From positions 434,001-498,000 of the forward strand of contig JACPUU010000012.1 of assembly GCA_016192075.1 (NCBI GenBank): a stretch of DNA of 64,000 nt. Reading direction: 5' to 3'. The first letter of the stretch is position 1. The number at the start of each line of letters is the position of its first letter. Below are positions 17,266 to 26,910 of the stretch, piece after piece. The notes beneath the pieces were generated by a model. The model was not told the origin of the DNA. It was given only the letters and a program-made list of their open reading frames with translations, and did no database searches. This stretch comes from Bacteroidota bacterium. Its GTDB lineage: Bacteria; Bacteroidota; Bacteroidia; Flavobacteriales_D; Crocinitomicaceae. Position numbers and translations under genes: made by a program.

Positions 17266-18690
17266 ATGCCAAAGTTGTCAGACAGAACACTCATCATACT
17301 GCTTATACTGTTGCAACTGGCAGTTTGTCTGCCGTTTATCAATGCTTTTCCCGTTGCGCTGGATGAACCCTTTTCTATTTTCTGGGCACAACAGAATTTG
17401 GGGGAGATGGTTACCGAACTGAATAAGGGAAATAATTCACCGCTGCATTTTATCTTCTTGAATTTTTGGGAAAAATTAGCCGGAATTTCGCCAGCTGCTG
17501 TACGATCTCTTTCATTGCTTTTTTCAATAGCTACCATTCCGCTAATCTATAACCTTGGTAGAAAAGTGGTAACCAAAGAATATGCGTCGTTGGTGGTATT
17601 GATATTTATTTTTTCCCGGTTTAATCATTTTCATGCCCTGGAAGCGCGTATGTATTCGATGCTGGTATTCGAAACAGCGGCAGTGCTTCTTTTGGTTTAT
17701 GAACTGCTTTTTGAAAACCGCTTTCGGCTTTTTTGGTTTGTCCTTGTAAATGCATGCCTGTTATATACGCATTACCTGGGAATTATTTTGGTTGGTACTG
17801 AAGTGATGTTGATAGCCATTTATTGGAAACGCTTAAATCGCAGTTCGCTGTTAAAATTAGCAGTAGCATTTGGTATAATCGGTATTTGTTTTATTCCCGG
17901 GTTACTTGTTTTTCTGGCTCGCTTTTCCGGAGGCGGGCAAAGTTCCTGGGTGCCGGAAGCACAGTTTACAGAACTGTATGGTAATATTATCCGCTTCTTC
18001 AATAATACATTGACATTTTGTGTAGTGGCGGGTATGCTTTTTCTGGCATTTTTATTCAATAAGCAAAAAAAAATACCGCAGCTTTTGCGTGACCTGGTTA
18101 ACCCGCAGCACGGTTTCTTTTTATTGTTTTTTCTGATTCCTTACCTGGGCATGTTTATTTATTCAAAAATCAGCTCACCTGTTTTCCTGGACAGATACCT
18201 GTTGTTTACTACAGTTTCGCTTTACCTGTATGTTGGTATTGCAGCTGCACGAATTGCAACAGAACGTTTCAAAACTTATTTGCTGCTGGTTGTACCGGGC
18301 ATTATGGCTGCCAGCGTACATTTTGTGCCTGACAATAACCGTGAGCCGGACAAAGTAGCCGCCGCTGTGCATGAATTGGCTTCAGAAAACACCTTCATTC
18401 TGATTGCGCCACCGTATTATGATTTAACGTTTCTTTATCATTACAACCGTGAACTTTTTGCAACGAAACCTGGGCATGGTATGCCAGAAAATCAACCTAT
18501 AAAGGGAGTGTACAGTTTTGCCGAGCTAAATCTTGCGGATTCGTTTGAACAAATTATTCTGGTTGATGATAATGCAGACCTGGTTTACCCCAATAATCAT
18601 ATTTATGCCGATGCCCAGCAATGGGGGAATGCGGCATTCGAAAAAACATTTAAGGGCGGTACACGTGTGGTATCGTTTCTAAAAAAATAG
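17266..18690 (+). CDS. Membrane glycosyltransferase, GT39/ArnT-like
   Basis: 474 residues with about ten hydrophobic segments. The first periplasmic loop carries the conserved acidic pair region (FPVALDEPF, residues 27-35), followed by RSLSLLFSIATIPLIYNLG and HALEARMYS (about 125), a pattern of the GT-C fold PMT/ArnT (GT39/GT83) enzymes. These move a sugar from a polyprenyl-phosphate carrier to lipid A, protein or another acceptor on the outer face of the inner membrane. The acceptor cannot be told from sequence. The DUF2520 gene follows by 7 nt, so they share a transcript. Confidence 0.75.
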   Translation: MPKLSDRTLIILLILLQLAVCLPFINAFPVALDEPFSIFWAQQNLGEMVTELNKGNNSPLHFIFLNFWEKLAGISPAAVRSLSLLFSIATIPLIYNLGRKVVTKEYASLVVLIFIFSRFNHFHALEARMYSMLVFETAAVLLLVYELLFENRFRLFWFVLVNACLLYTHYLGIILVGTEVMLIAIYWKRLNRSSLLKLAVAFGIIGICFIPGLLVFLARFSGGGQSSWVPEAQFTELYGNIIRFFNNTLTFCVVAGMLFLAFLFNKQKKIPQLLRDLVNPQHGFFLLFFLIPYLGMFIYSKISSPVFLDRYLLFTTVSLYLYVGIAAARIATERFKTYLLLVVPGIMAASVHFVPDNNREPDKVAAAVHELASENTFILIAPPYYDLTFLYHYNRELFATKPGHGMPENQPIKGVYSFAELNLADSFEQIILVDDNADLVYPNNHIYADAQQWGNAAFEKTFKGGTRVVSFLKK

Positions 18691-18697
18691 CGCAGCT

Positions 18698-19441
18698 ATG
18701 AAACGAGTAAACATAATAGGATATGGGAATGCTGGTGTTACATTATACAACCACTTGGTTTCCCGGGTTCACGTTGCGGGAGTGTTTACACGCCGGGCAC
18801 TGCCTGATGCGCAGGTTCCCTTTGTTACTTCACTGGCTGAACTTTCACCCAATGTAGATCTCAACATTGTTTGTGTGAGTGATGATGCCATTGCTGACGT
18901 GGTAACACATTTGCCCAGAACGGTGGCGGTTGTACATACCAGTGGAAGTGCACCACTTTTGTTGCTGCATGAATTTGAACAGCACGGCGTTTTATACCCG
19001 CTGCAAACCCTGAGCAAAAAACGGCGTATTGAGCTGAATAAAGTTCCGTTTTTGATAGAAGGTAACTCAACCATGTTCAGCCAGAAGCTAAAAACATTTT
19101 GCCTGAATCATTTATCAGACGTTTGTTATGAAATAACCAGTGATCAGCGTGCGCAGGTACACCTGGCGGCAGTGCTGGCTAATAATTTTTCAACCTACCT
19201 TTTTGGTACAGCTGCAGAAATAGTCAAGGCACAGCAGTTGCCGGAAAATTTGCTGGATGCGTTGCTGGAGGAAACGGTATCGAAATTTATTGCACTCCGT
19301 TATCCCGAAGCGCAGACAGGGCCTGCCAGAAGAAATGATAGTGGAACTATCAAAAAACACCTGGCGCTGCTTGATAAATCTGAAAACAGTGAAATTTACC
19401 AGTTGCTTTCTGAGGCAATCCGAAAAAAATTTAATGCTTGA
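18698..19441 (+). CDS. Rossmann-like/DUF2520 domain protein
   Basis: 247 residues. The N-terminus holds a dinucleotide-binding GYGNAG motif (residues 8-13) of the F420/ProC-like Rossmann fold, then a helical DUF2520 domain with the conserved VHTSGSAP (about 83-90), GVLYPLQTLSK (about 102-112) and ANNFSTYLF (about 165-173). Proteins of this build are thought to be NAD(P)-dependent oxidoreductases of unknown substrate; in flavobacteria they are usually single-copy. Cytosolic. Its 3' end overlaps the convergent T9SS gene by 11 bp. Confidence 0.8.
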   Translation: MKRVNIIGYGNAGVTLYNHLVSRVHVAGVFTRRALPDAQVPFVTSLAELSPNVDLNIVCVSDDAIADVVTHLPRTVAVVHTSGSAPLLLLHEFEQHGVLYPLQTLSKKRRIELNKVPFLIEGNSTMFSQKLKTFCLNHLSDVCYEITSDQRAQVHLAAVLANNFSTYLFGTAAEIVKAQQLPENLLDALLEETVSKFIALRYPEAQTGPARRNDSGTIKKHLALLDKSENSEIYQLLSEAIRKKFNA

Positions 19442-20918
19442 TCATTCTGAAGCTGACCTGTTCGCCATCAACCTGTAGTTTTATTACATAGAATCCGGCT
19501 GGCAGATTACCTACGTAAAAAGAGTTCGTTACATCATATTCCTGCTGCACACATTTTCCGCTGATGTCATAAATCTGCAAAGACTGAACAGTTTCAGCAC
19601 CTTCAACAGTCAGGTATTCACTTACCGGGTTTGGGTATATTTTCAGTTTCAGGTTTGCAGACAATTCTACGACAGATGTGGTAATATCATTATTAATACC
19701 ACTAAAAATATCATAGTCCGGTGAATCAGCCGGAAAATTGGCCGTTTTGTTCAGTTTAAGAATAAACATGTTGTTGCCGCCGGTTGAACCATAGGCCAGA
19801 TCTCCAATAGTAACAGTTCCTTCATCGTAGCATTTATCAATACCCCAGGCAATGTCTGTACCTGCCTCACCAAAATTCTGCCGGTAATCATAGGCCGTGA
19901 AATAGGTGGTCAGCAGTTTTCCGACAAAAGCATCAGGCAGCAGATCAATGGTACTGTATCCAAATGATTTTGTCTGCCCGGCAAAGTATATGTTTCCAAG
20001 TTGCGCAACGGTAAGATCGTGTGCAATTTCAACCTCATGTGATGCATTCGAAATACTGGTGTCAACCTGTTCAAGCGTTCCGTTTGCGGCAATGCGGTAA
20101 ATCCAGAAATCAGCCAGGTAAATACCATTGTTGTAATCTCTTGAACCGCTCAGGTAATAGCTTGCTGAAAATTTTTCAATGGCGGTAAAATAATCTTCCA
20201 TTTCCTGACCTTTAATTTTCACCCACCCAATATTCCCATCCATGTCCATTTTCAAAAGTATTCCATCAGCCATGCCTGCACCGTAACTTTCAGTACCGCC
20301 GCAAACGGCAATTGAATCACCATCAATCAGCACACCGGTAGCCCAATCATCATTAACGCCACCATACGTTTTTGTCCATAACGTATCTCCGTTTTTGTCG
20401 GTGCGCACGATGTACATGTCTTTGCCGCCGGCACCGTAACTGTAAGTTTCACCAACAATAACAAAACCACTGTCAGCTGCTACCTGAACTAGTGCATCTC
20501 CTTTGTCCCAATTACTGCCGCCGTAAGTTTTCTCCCAAAGCGGTACTCCGTTTTCATCTGCCCGAACGAGGTAAAAATCAAACCCGCCGGCTCCAAAACT
20601 GTTTGTATAACCGCCAATAGCATAGCTTGAATCGTTGGTTACAATAACAGATGTACCCCAGTCTGAATCCGGTCCGCCATAATTGTAAGACCATTTGAAA
20701 TTGCCCAGTGAATCTACTTTCAGCAAAAAGGCATCTGCGTTGGCTGATCCAAAACTGCTGGAGCTTCCCGTAGCAATATAGCCTGTATCCGGTGTTTGTT
20801 TAATGTCTCTGCCATAATCATACCCGGTGTTTCCGTAAGATTTAATAAAGTGTATGTCTTGGCTGAATCCAACTTTGATAGACAGTAACACGGCCAAAAT
20901 AAGAAGTTGTTTTAGCAT
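19431..20918 (-). CDS. T9SS type A sorting-domain protein with propeller-like repeats
   Basis: 495 residues. Signal peptide (1-19), then about six repeats of roughly 48 residues of the form GG..D.....DSG..V.G.T.SYGAGG.D.Y..R.D..G...W..TYGG (for example WDKGDALVQ, then SYGAGGKDMYIV), which should form a beta-propeller. The last 75 residues (KIYPNPVSEYLTVEG, then VQSLQIYDISGK, then LPAGFYVIKLQVDG) are a standard type A T9SS sorting domain, so the protein is secreted or surface-bound. It is the last gene of a run with the DUF5723-like barrel gene (3-nt gap) and a lipoprotein gene. Ligand unknown. Confidence 0.85.
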   Translation of the reverse strand: MLKQLLILAVLLSIKVGFSQDIHFIKSYGNTGYDYGRDIKQTPDTGYIATGSSSSFGSANADAFLLKVDSLGNFKWSYNYGGPDSDWGTSVIVTNDSSYAIGGYTNSFGAGGFDFYLVRADENGVPLWEKTYGGSNWDKGDALVQVAADSGFVIVGETYSYGAGGKDMYIVRTDKNGDTLWTKTYGGVNDDWATGVLIDGDSIAVCGGTESYGAGMADGILLKMDMDGNIGWVKIKGQEMEDYFTAIEKFSASYYLSGSRDYNNGIYLADFWIYRIAANGTLEQVDTSISNASHEVEIAHDLTVAQLGNIYFAGQTKSFGYSTIDLLPDAFVGKLLTTYFTAYDYRQNFGEAGTDIAWGIDKCYDEGTVTIGDLAYGSTGGNNMFILKLNKTANFPADSPDYDIFSGINNDITTSVVELSANLKLKIYPNPVSEYLTVEGAETVQSLQIYDISGKCVQQEYDVTNSFYVGNLPAGFYVIKLQVDGEQVSFRMIKH

Positions 20919-20921
20919 ACC

Positions 20922-22160
20922 TTATAATTTAAAAGTGGCCAGCAGGTTTGCACTTCTGCCAAATCCGTAATTTTTTGAAATATTGCCAATCATATCAGCC
21001 GTTCCGAGTGATAAAAAAATCTTGTCCTGCACGCGGTAATTGAGGTATAAGCCCCAGCGAATGCCTGCAAAACCGCCGTATGAAAGATAGGTTGAGCCTG
21101 AAAATGCTGCGTTGGGCTGATAGTAAACACCACCATAGACATAAGGACGGTAATCTTGTGTAAGAATGGCCTTGAACCCAAAAATTGCCTGAACTTTGTT
21201 GCCGCGGATGTCTGCCAGTTTATCAATGCTCAGCTCCAGCGGCAGCGCCTCTCCATAACGGCCAATGCGTTTTAGTATGCCCAGTGTATCTTCAAAATTC
21301 CACGAGTCATTGATACTATCCTGTCCAATAAAATCCTTGACATCAAAACCGGTGTAAATGGTGGTGGAATCTACCGTAAAATTTTTGGAGTTTTTATTCC
21401 AGAATATAGCACCAACATTGCCCACTCTGAAATTAACGATTTGTTGCTTTCCCTGCTTGCTGGCAAAAATAAAATTGTAGCTCAGATCAAGGCAAAAGCC
21501 GGTACCCTGAAACGCCCAGTAAGGACTGAAACGGTCTGTTGAAAAACCCTGACCGCGCAAACTCAGTTCTACAGTATCAAGCGCCGCGTTAGTCGATAAA
21601 AATGAACCGGACGAATAAAAATCAAATCCTTTGGAGCCGGTGATAAACGAAAGCTGAATGCTTGACATGGTTTTTTGTTCATAAAACCCGGCTGAAAATT
21701 TTTGGTAATGCTGATACTGTGCATGGGCAAAACTCAGATCAGCGGTATCACCAACATAACTTGCGTTGCCATACATAGCCACCGCATAAACGTCTTTTGG
21801 AATGCTGGCTGATAGAAAATGATTGTCTGAAAAAGAAAGCATTAAACCATACTTTTCTTTTTTGAACGGATTAATGGTGGGCGTATAACTATCAATGCGC
21901 TGCTCCGCTTCTGCACCAATGGAATTGGCTGATTTGAGCCGGTTCAGGTTGTTGTCTTTCAATGCCTGGTCAATGTTACCGCCAAATAAAAATTTATCCA
22001 TGAACTGATTATTGAAGCGATTGCTGCCGTAATAATTCATGGATGAAATGCGAAGCAGGGGAGTCTCGTTCAGCGTATCTTCAAAAATGCGCAAATGTTC
22101 CTGACTATTCAGTTTCAAAACCGGTAAAAGGGCAATAACCAAAAAGAAAATTGTTTTCAT
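20922..22160 (-). CDS. Probable outer-membrane beta-barrel protein (DUF5723-like)
   Basis: 412 residues from the ATG at 22160; an in-frame TTG one codon earlier is less likely. A signal peptide (MKTIFFLVIALLPVLKLNSQ) is followed by amphipathic strands rich in aromatic residues and ending in a terminal strand with Leu-Ala-Thr-Phe-Lys-Leu, as expected of an outer-membrane barrel. The N-terminal SMNYYGSNRFNNQF and KYGLMLSFSDNHFLSASIP stretches recall DUF5723 proteins of Bacteroidota; this is from memory of the family and only tentative. The start codon overlaps the stop of the upstream lipoprotein gene (TGATG), so the two are translated together. Function unknown. Confidence 0.6.
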   Translation of the reverse strand: MKTIFFLVIALLPVLKLNSQEHLRIFEDTLNETPLLRISSMNYYGSNRFNNQFMDKFLFGGNIDQALKDNNLNRLKSANSIGAEAEQRIDSYTPTINPFKKEKYGLMLSFSDNHFLSASIPKDVYAVAMYGNASYVGDTADLSFAHAQYQHYQKFSAGFYEQKTMSSIQLSFITGSKGFDFYSSGSFLSTNAALDTVELSLRGQGFSTDRFSPYWAFQGTGFCLDLSYNFIFASKQGKQQIVNFRVGNVGAIFWNKNSKNFTVDSTTIYTGFDVKDFIGQDSINDSWNFEDTLGILKRIGRYGEALPLELSIDKLADIRGNKVQAIFGFKAILTQDYRPYVYGGVYYQPNAAFSGSTYLSYGGFAGIRWGLYLNYRVQDKIFLSLGTADMIGNISKNYGFGRSANLLATFKL

Positions 22161-23722
22161 CAAAGTTCAACGTTTACTTTAAGGTTAGACTTAAGGGTAA
22201 AATCAAACCAGGCATCTGATCCGATTTTTACTTTTTGCGCCTGGTCGGTCGAAAAAGCCACGTTTAGAATTACGTGCGTAGCCATATCCAGGTTTACCAC
22301 ATTTTCTGAGGTCAGTGAAAAAGTCAGTTCACCAGTTGCAGGTGCTGTTAAATAGGATACATTGTTATAAGTGCCGGAATAAACCGGTTGTGACGATTCA
22401 ATGAGGTCAATGACATTTCCATTGGCATCCAGTAATTGAAAAAACGCTGTTGCTTCCAGTGGAAAACCGTTTGAATAGGTAAGAATGAATTCACCGTTTT
22501 CAGGATAGACCGATTCAGAATTATCGTAAGCAATTTCAAAGGTGTCAACCAGTGTCAGTGCATCAGCACCAAACTCCAGCGGAAATTCAGCATCCAGAAA
22601 AAGTTCAAGCGCTGACCCCGGGAAAATTTCATCAGACCCTGCCGTAACGTTGCCATACGGATTAATTTCAAGTTCATATCCCAGCAAAATAGAATCACTC
22701 ATATTTTCAATAAACCCAGTCACGTTACTGTTTGTATTGTTGATGGGAATTGGAAATTCAGATGGAACATAGTCATAAAATCCGCCCGAAGCGGGGTTGA
22801 TGTTCATACTGGTGTTAAGCATTGGAAATGCAAGCCCTACAGTGTTGGCTGTTTTTGTATTAAGGCCCAGAACCTGTGTGATTTTTGATTGTGCAATCAG
22901 GTTAAATCCGTTTTTCAGGGTCAGTGTCATGTCAATGGAGTCAACATCAATCTGGCCGCTGACAATGTTTTTCATAAAATCAAGTGATATACCCACTGTA
23001 TCAGAAAAGTAATACTGGCCAAAATAGCCTTTGGCGTAATTGGGTTTAAGGTCTTTAAATGAAATAACATATTCTATACTGTCAGCATCAGTTACCACGT
23101 ACGAGTCGGTTGTTTCATTGGAACCCATTTCAAAAATGGCAGAAAACATATTGATCAGATCACCACTGGTGCCGGTGAGGTCAATCATAAAATCACTGAT
23201 ATTAACTGTTTCCTGGGCAATAGCCGGGTTTGAAAGTGAGGCAGCAGGCATGGCATAGGTGCGCTCAAAAACGCTGCTGCCATTGGTTATTTTTGGAAAC
23301 GTAAAGGTTACCAGTGAAGCACCGGGCCAGGGACATTTTATAAGCACTTCAAGCGTACCTGATTCAATCTGAACTTTTTTAAGTTCTATCTGATCCAGCA
23401 GGTATTCCTGATCGTAGGTATCGGTATATGAAAAGCCGGGGTTAACATTGAGTGACGAAAAAGCTACGGCTGATTTTTTGACAATGTTGGTATCAGGTAA
23501 ATCAACAATGGTATCAATGGTGAAGGTATAAACCGGTTTGTGATACACAATAGAAACGTAATTTTCAGCATTCAGGGTTGTGTATTCAGCCGGAATAAGG
23601 TCAGACAAGGTCAAATGACCATGTGCAACCGGTGCAGCCCAATCGGTTTGCCAGGTGGTTGGTTCCTTTTTTTTGCAGGAAACAGCAACCGCCAGGGTAA
23701 GAAACAGCAAAATTTTATTCAT
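22160..23722 (-). CDS. Hypothetical lipoprotein
   Basis: 520 residues starting with a lipoprotein signal (lipobox-like AVAVSC, Cys16, followed by KKKEP). The mature part is beta-rich, with several N-x-N and D-S-I-E patches and no recognisable catalytic motif; sections near 300-420 and 430-515 look like immunoglobulin-type sandwiches. It is probably tethered to the outer membrane. It begins the three-gene run with the predicted barrel and the propeller T9SS protein, which suggests the three form or feed one envelope structure. No family name could be given with confidence. Confidence 0.65.
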   Translation of the reverse strand: MNKILLFLTLAVAVSCKKKEPTTWQTDWAAPVAHGHLTLSDLIPAEYTTLNAENYVSIVYHKPVYTFTIDTIVDLPDTNIVKKSAVAFSSLNVNPGFSYTDTYDQEYLLDQIELKKVQIESGTLEVLIKCPWPGASLVTFTFPKITNGSSVFERTYAMPAASLSNPAIAQETVNISDFMIDLTGTSGDLINMFSAIFEMGSNETTDSYVVTDADSIEYVISFKDLKPNYAKGYFGQYYFSDTVGISLDFMKNIVSGQIDVDSIDMTLTLKNGFNLIAQSKITQVLGLNTKTANTVGLAFPMLNTSMNINPASGGFYDYVPSEFPIPINNTNSNVTGFIENMSDSILLGYELEINPYGNVTAGSDEIFPGSALELFLDAEFPLEFGADALTLVDTFEIAYDNSESVYPENGEFILTYSNGFPLEATAFFQLLDANGNVIDLIESSQPVYSGTYNNVSYLTAPATGELTFSLTSENVVNLDMATHVILNVAFSTDQAQKVKIGSDAWFDFTLKSNLKVNVEL

Positions 23723-23793
23723 GGAATTCCTGAGTATAAATCAAATAACGAAGTTAAACATAAAAGCGTTTGCAGAAACTGCCTCTCAGGGTT

Positions 23794-25023
23794 TTACAGG
23801 TAGGGGAATGAAATGGTAAAAACAGAGCCGTTTTTTGCCAGGTATGAAAGTTCCCCGTTTAGTTGAGAAGCCAGAATATCAATGAGCTCAAGACCAAATG
23901 ACTTGCCCTGGTAATTTTCATAATCAAACCCGGGACCGTTGTCTTTTACGATCAGCATAATTTGTTCAGGGTTGTGGGTTGAACTGATTTCAACACAGCC
24001 ACCTTTTCGTTTAAACGCATGTTTGAGCGCATTGGTGATGAGTTCGTTCAGCATTAACCCAACCGGAATGGCGGTATCAATACTTATCTGTACCGGATCA
24101 ATGGATACTTTAAACTCAACCGGTTTTTCAGTGCGGTAGGAGGCAGAAAGCTCCTGCACAAGCTCACGCGTATACTCTTCAAGTGAAATATTGAGAATGT
24201 CTTTTTCAAGGTAAAGCCGCTCGTGAATCAGCGCCATGGAACGAATACGGTCTTTACTTTCTTCAAAAACCGCACGCTCACGCTCACTGGTTGCTACATT
24301 GGCCTGCATGTTCAGCAAACTGATAATAATCTGCATGTTGTTTTTAACGCGGTGATGAATTTCTTTGATCAGAATTTCCTTTTCACGGTTTTTTGAAATA
24401 AGATCACGGTTAGAGTCTTCCAACTGCCGGGTTTTGCGCTGAACAAGCTTTTCAAGGTTTATCTGGTATTTTCGAACCTGTTCATTGGATTTTGCCTGTG
24501 CCAGTTTGGTTGAGATCATTGCTGCAACCGTGGTAAGCATTTTAAAGTCTTCGTCGGTAAAAAAATTCTTGTTGGGATGTTCTGAGTCCAGCACTCCAAG
24601 TACTTTGCCTTTGTGAATCAGCGGAATTGAGATTTCAGAAAAACGGGAGGCATCATCAACCAGGTAACGTTGATCCAAACTGGTATCATTGACAATTTCA
24701 CCAATACCTGATTCAAAAACGCAGCCCACAATTCCGGTACCCGGTTTAATTTCAAGCGGATTCAGAATTTCAAGGTCTTTTGGGCTTTTGGGGCCGTAAG
24801 CAGCCCGCTGGACCAGTACCTTTTTTTTGTCATCATACAGGTAAACAACGCAATCATAGTAATCAAGGTAAGCAATAGCCTGGCGGGTAACAGACCACAT
24901 AATGTCTTCGATGGTCTCAGCTTCTATAAGGCTTGTAGCAAATGCATTGATTACCTCAAGGTATTTTTCCTTTTGGAGAAGTTCATTGTATTTTATATCA
25001 CCGGTTTCGGTTTTGCGGTACAT
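23794..25023 (-). CDS. GAF-domain sensor histidine kinase (HisKA_2 type)
   Basis: 409 residues from the ATG at 25023; a TTG 12 nt upstream would overlap a promoter-like element. Residues about 30-175 form a GAF sensor domain (IKPGTGIVGCVFESG, VLGVLDSEHPNKNFFTDED). A coiled-coil linker (175-220) leads to the phospho-acceptor helix with HHRVKNNMQ (about 223-231) and a HATPase_c domain (N box LMLNELITNALKHAF about 320, G1 box VKDNGPGFDYEN about 360, SFGLELI). HHRVKNN is the HisKA_2 group. No membrane segment, so the signal is cytosolic. No response regulator adjoins; it is an orphan. Confidence 0.88.
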   Translation of the reverse strand: MYRKTETGDIKYNELLQKEKYLEVINAFATSLIEAETIEDIMWSVTRQAIAYLDYYDCVVYLYDDKKKVLVQRAAYGPKSPKDLEILNPLEIKPGTGIVGCVFESGIGEIVNDTSLDQRYLVDDASRFSEISIPLIHKGKVLGVLDSEHPNKNFFTDEDFKMLTTVAAMISTKLAQAKSNEQVRKYQINLEKLVQRKTRQLEDSNRDLISKNREKEILIKEIHHRVKNNMQIIISLLNMQANVATSERERAVFEESKDRIRSMALIHERLYLEKDILNISLEEYTRELVQELSASYRTEKPVEFKVSIDPVQISIDTAIPVGLMLNELITNALKHAFKRKGGCVEISSTHNPEQIMLIVKDNGPGFDYENYQGKSFGLELIDILASQLNGELSYLAKNGSVFTISFPYL

Positions 25024-25101
25024 GATTACCCTCAAAATTACCGATTATTAAAAGATTTCGGCAAAACTTTCGATATTTGTACCAATCCTTGCCGACGGTT
25101 T

Positions 25102-25557
25102 ATGCCAAAGTATCGACTACTGACAAAAGAAGAGCTTTACGAATTTGAAAAAGAGTTTGTTGAGTTTCTTGTTGTGAATGGTATTGAGCCTGAAAAGTGG
25201 CAGTATATCAAAGAAAATGACCTGCAAAGTGCTGAAAAAATAATTGAATTGTTCAGTGATGTCATTCTTGAAAGTGTGCTGCGAAATGTAAAATTCATTG
25301 AACTCAAATCAAAGAAGTATGTGCATGCCATTCAGTGTCTTACAGATAAAATGGTTAGCATAGCACTGGAAGACAGCGCGCCCGACAATCAAAAATCAGG
25401 TGCTGAAGAGCAGCGTGAAAACAGTTTGAGCATTTATAAGTCAGAAAAAACATACAGTGAAAAGCGGGAAACAGAGATCTTTGATTTACTCCAGAAAGGT
25501 TACCAGATCAGTGATGGCGACCTGTTTAAAAAGCTGCAACTGGCCAGTTTAGGGTAA
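25102..25557 (+). CDS. DUF6495 family protein
   Basis: 151 residues from the ATG at 25102 (MPKYRLLTKEELYEFEKEF). Longer in-frame starts would run into the divergent kinase gene and are rejected. The N-terminal half, with LTKEEL, F-V-E-F-L-V-V-N-G-I and a following K-W, is conserved in flavobacterial DUF6495 proteins; the C-terminal half is variable, charged and probably partly disordered. Cytosolic, no known activity. It lies 3 nt before the flavoprotein gene, so the two probably form an operon. Confidence 0.75.
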   Translation: MPKYRLLTKEELYEFEKEFVEFLVVNGIEPEKWQYIKENDLQSAEKIIELFSDVILESVLRNVKFIELKSKKYVHAIQCLTDKMVSIALEDSAPDNQKSGAEEQRENSLSIYKSEKTYSEKRETEIFDLLQKGYQISDGDLFKKLQLASLG

Positions 25558-25560
25558 ATC

Positions 25561-26778
25561 ATGCGGGTAGGAATTATAGGGGGCGGGGCAGCCGGTTTTT
25601 TTTCAGCCATTCATGTCAAAGAGAATTTTCCGGCGGCTGAAGTCATCATTCTTGAAAAATCAAACAAAGTTCTTTCTAAAGTAAAGGTTTCAGGCGGCGG
25701 CCGTTGTAATGTATGCAATGCCTGTACAGATATTGATGAGCTCAGTAAAAATTACCCGCGGGGAAGCCGGCAACTGCGCAAGGCATTTGGCTTTTTTTCC
25801 ACCCGTGATACCATGAACTGGTTTGAAAAACAAGGTGTACAGTTGGTTGTGCAGGCTGATCAGTGTGTTTTTCCAAAATCACAAAATTCGCAAACCATCA
25901 TTGATTGCTTTATGGACCAGGTGATGCAGCATGGTATTCAGGTAAAAACAAGTTGCGATGTGGTATCTGTTGAAATAGCTGAAAGCAGTGAATCCTTCAG
26001 GGTAATTACCGCCGGTTCAGAAACACTGTTGTTTGATAAACTCATTATCACAACCGGCGGCCAGCCTAAATCAGAAAAATTCAACTGGCTGCGAAAACTC
26101 GGACACCAGGTAGAAGAACCGGTGCCATCTCTGTTTACATTTAACATGCCGTCAGAACCGGTCAAAGAGCTGATGTGCATTGTGGTGGAAGATGCGCTGG
26201 TTGCCATCCGCGGCACCAACCTCAAGGCGAATGGCCCTCTTTTGATTACACACTGGGGCATGAGCGGACCAGCTATTTTGAAACTTTCTGCTTTTGGTGC
26301 GCGCATTCTCGCTGAAAAAAAATACGAATGCACGATACAGGTAAACTGGCTGAATGAAACCGCTGAAGCCGAAATTAAAACACGGCTTGAACAGCACTTA
26401 AAACAAGGCGGCAACAGGCAAATTTCCAATTGCCGGCTTTCAGAAATACCACAGCGGCTGTGGGACTATCTGTTGCAGAAAATTGATTTGCCGGCTACCA
26501 AAAGTTGCAATCAACTGAGCACCAAAGACTGCAATAAACTGGTTAATGTTTTGTCAAACGATGCGTATCACGTTTCGGGCAAAACCACGTTTAAAGAAGA
26601 GTTTGTGACCTGCGGGGGTGTGAGCCTCAACGACGTTTCATTTAAAACCATGCAAAGCAAAAAGGTGAAGGGGCTCTATTTTGCAGGCGAAGTTTTAGAT
26701 ATAGATGGCATTACCGGCGGGTTTAACTTTCAGGCAGCGTGGACAACGGCTTTTATTGCTGCCCGGTTACTCGATTGA
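25561..26778 (+). CDS. NAD(P)/FAD-dependent oxidoreductase, HI0933/BaiN family
   Basis: 405 residues. The FAD-binding GIIGGGAAGFFSAIH motif is at residues 4-18, followed by SGGGRCNVCNA (about 46-56, the family hallmark) and a C-terminal GLYFAGEVLDIDGITGGFNFQ (about 370-390) that closes the flavin site. This is the full-length HI0933-like flavoprotein fold. Members are widespread; BaiN-type enzymes reduce double bonds of steroid-like substrates in gut bacteria, but for environmental species the substrate is unknown. Cytosolic. Co-transcribed with the DUF6495 gene. Confidence 0.88.
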   Translation: MRVGIIGGGAAGFFSAIHVKENFPAAEVIILEKSNKVLSKVKVSGGGRCNVCNACTDIDELSKNYPRGSRQLRKAFGFFSTRDTMNWFEKQGVQLVVQADQCVFPKSQNSQTIIDCFMDQVMQHGIQVKTSCDVVSVEIAESSESFRVITAGSETLLFDKLIITTGGQPKSEKFNWLRKLGHQVEEPVPSLFTFNMPSEPVKELMCIVVEDALVAIRGTNLKANGPLLITHWGMSGPAILKLSAFGARILAEKKYECTIQVNWLNETAEAEIKTRLEQHLKQGGNRQISNCRLSEIPQRLWDYLLQKIDLPATKSCNQLSTKDCNKLVNVLSNDAYHVSGKTTFKEEFVTCGGVSLNDVSFKTMQSKKVKGLYFAGEVLDIDGITGGFNFQAAWTTAFIAARLLD

Positions 26779-26798
26779 AAATTCAAAACAGGGTGAGT

Positions 26799-26890
26799 GG
26801 TCATCCTGCCCCGGCAGCCATCGGGGTTGTTTCAGGATCTGCCCAGTCCTCAACAGATGCTGAACCGAGTTCAGCATGACCTGATCCAAA
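26799..26890. repeat. Intergenic REP-like sequence with 8-bp hairpin
   Basis: The stretch contains a perfect hairpin (ATGCTGAA at 26857-26864, loop CCGAG, TTCAGCAT at 26870-26877). Its six-frame translation includes QQMLNRVQHD, a familiar by-product of repeats scattered between genes in Bacteroidota and proteobacteria. It sits between convergent genes and could end transcription, though no T run follows. Confidence 0.6.
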
Positions 26891-26910
26891 GGAGCCTGGT
26901 GTTTTTAATT

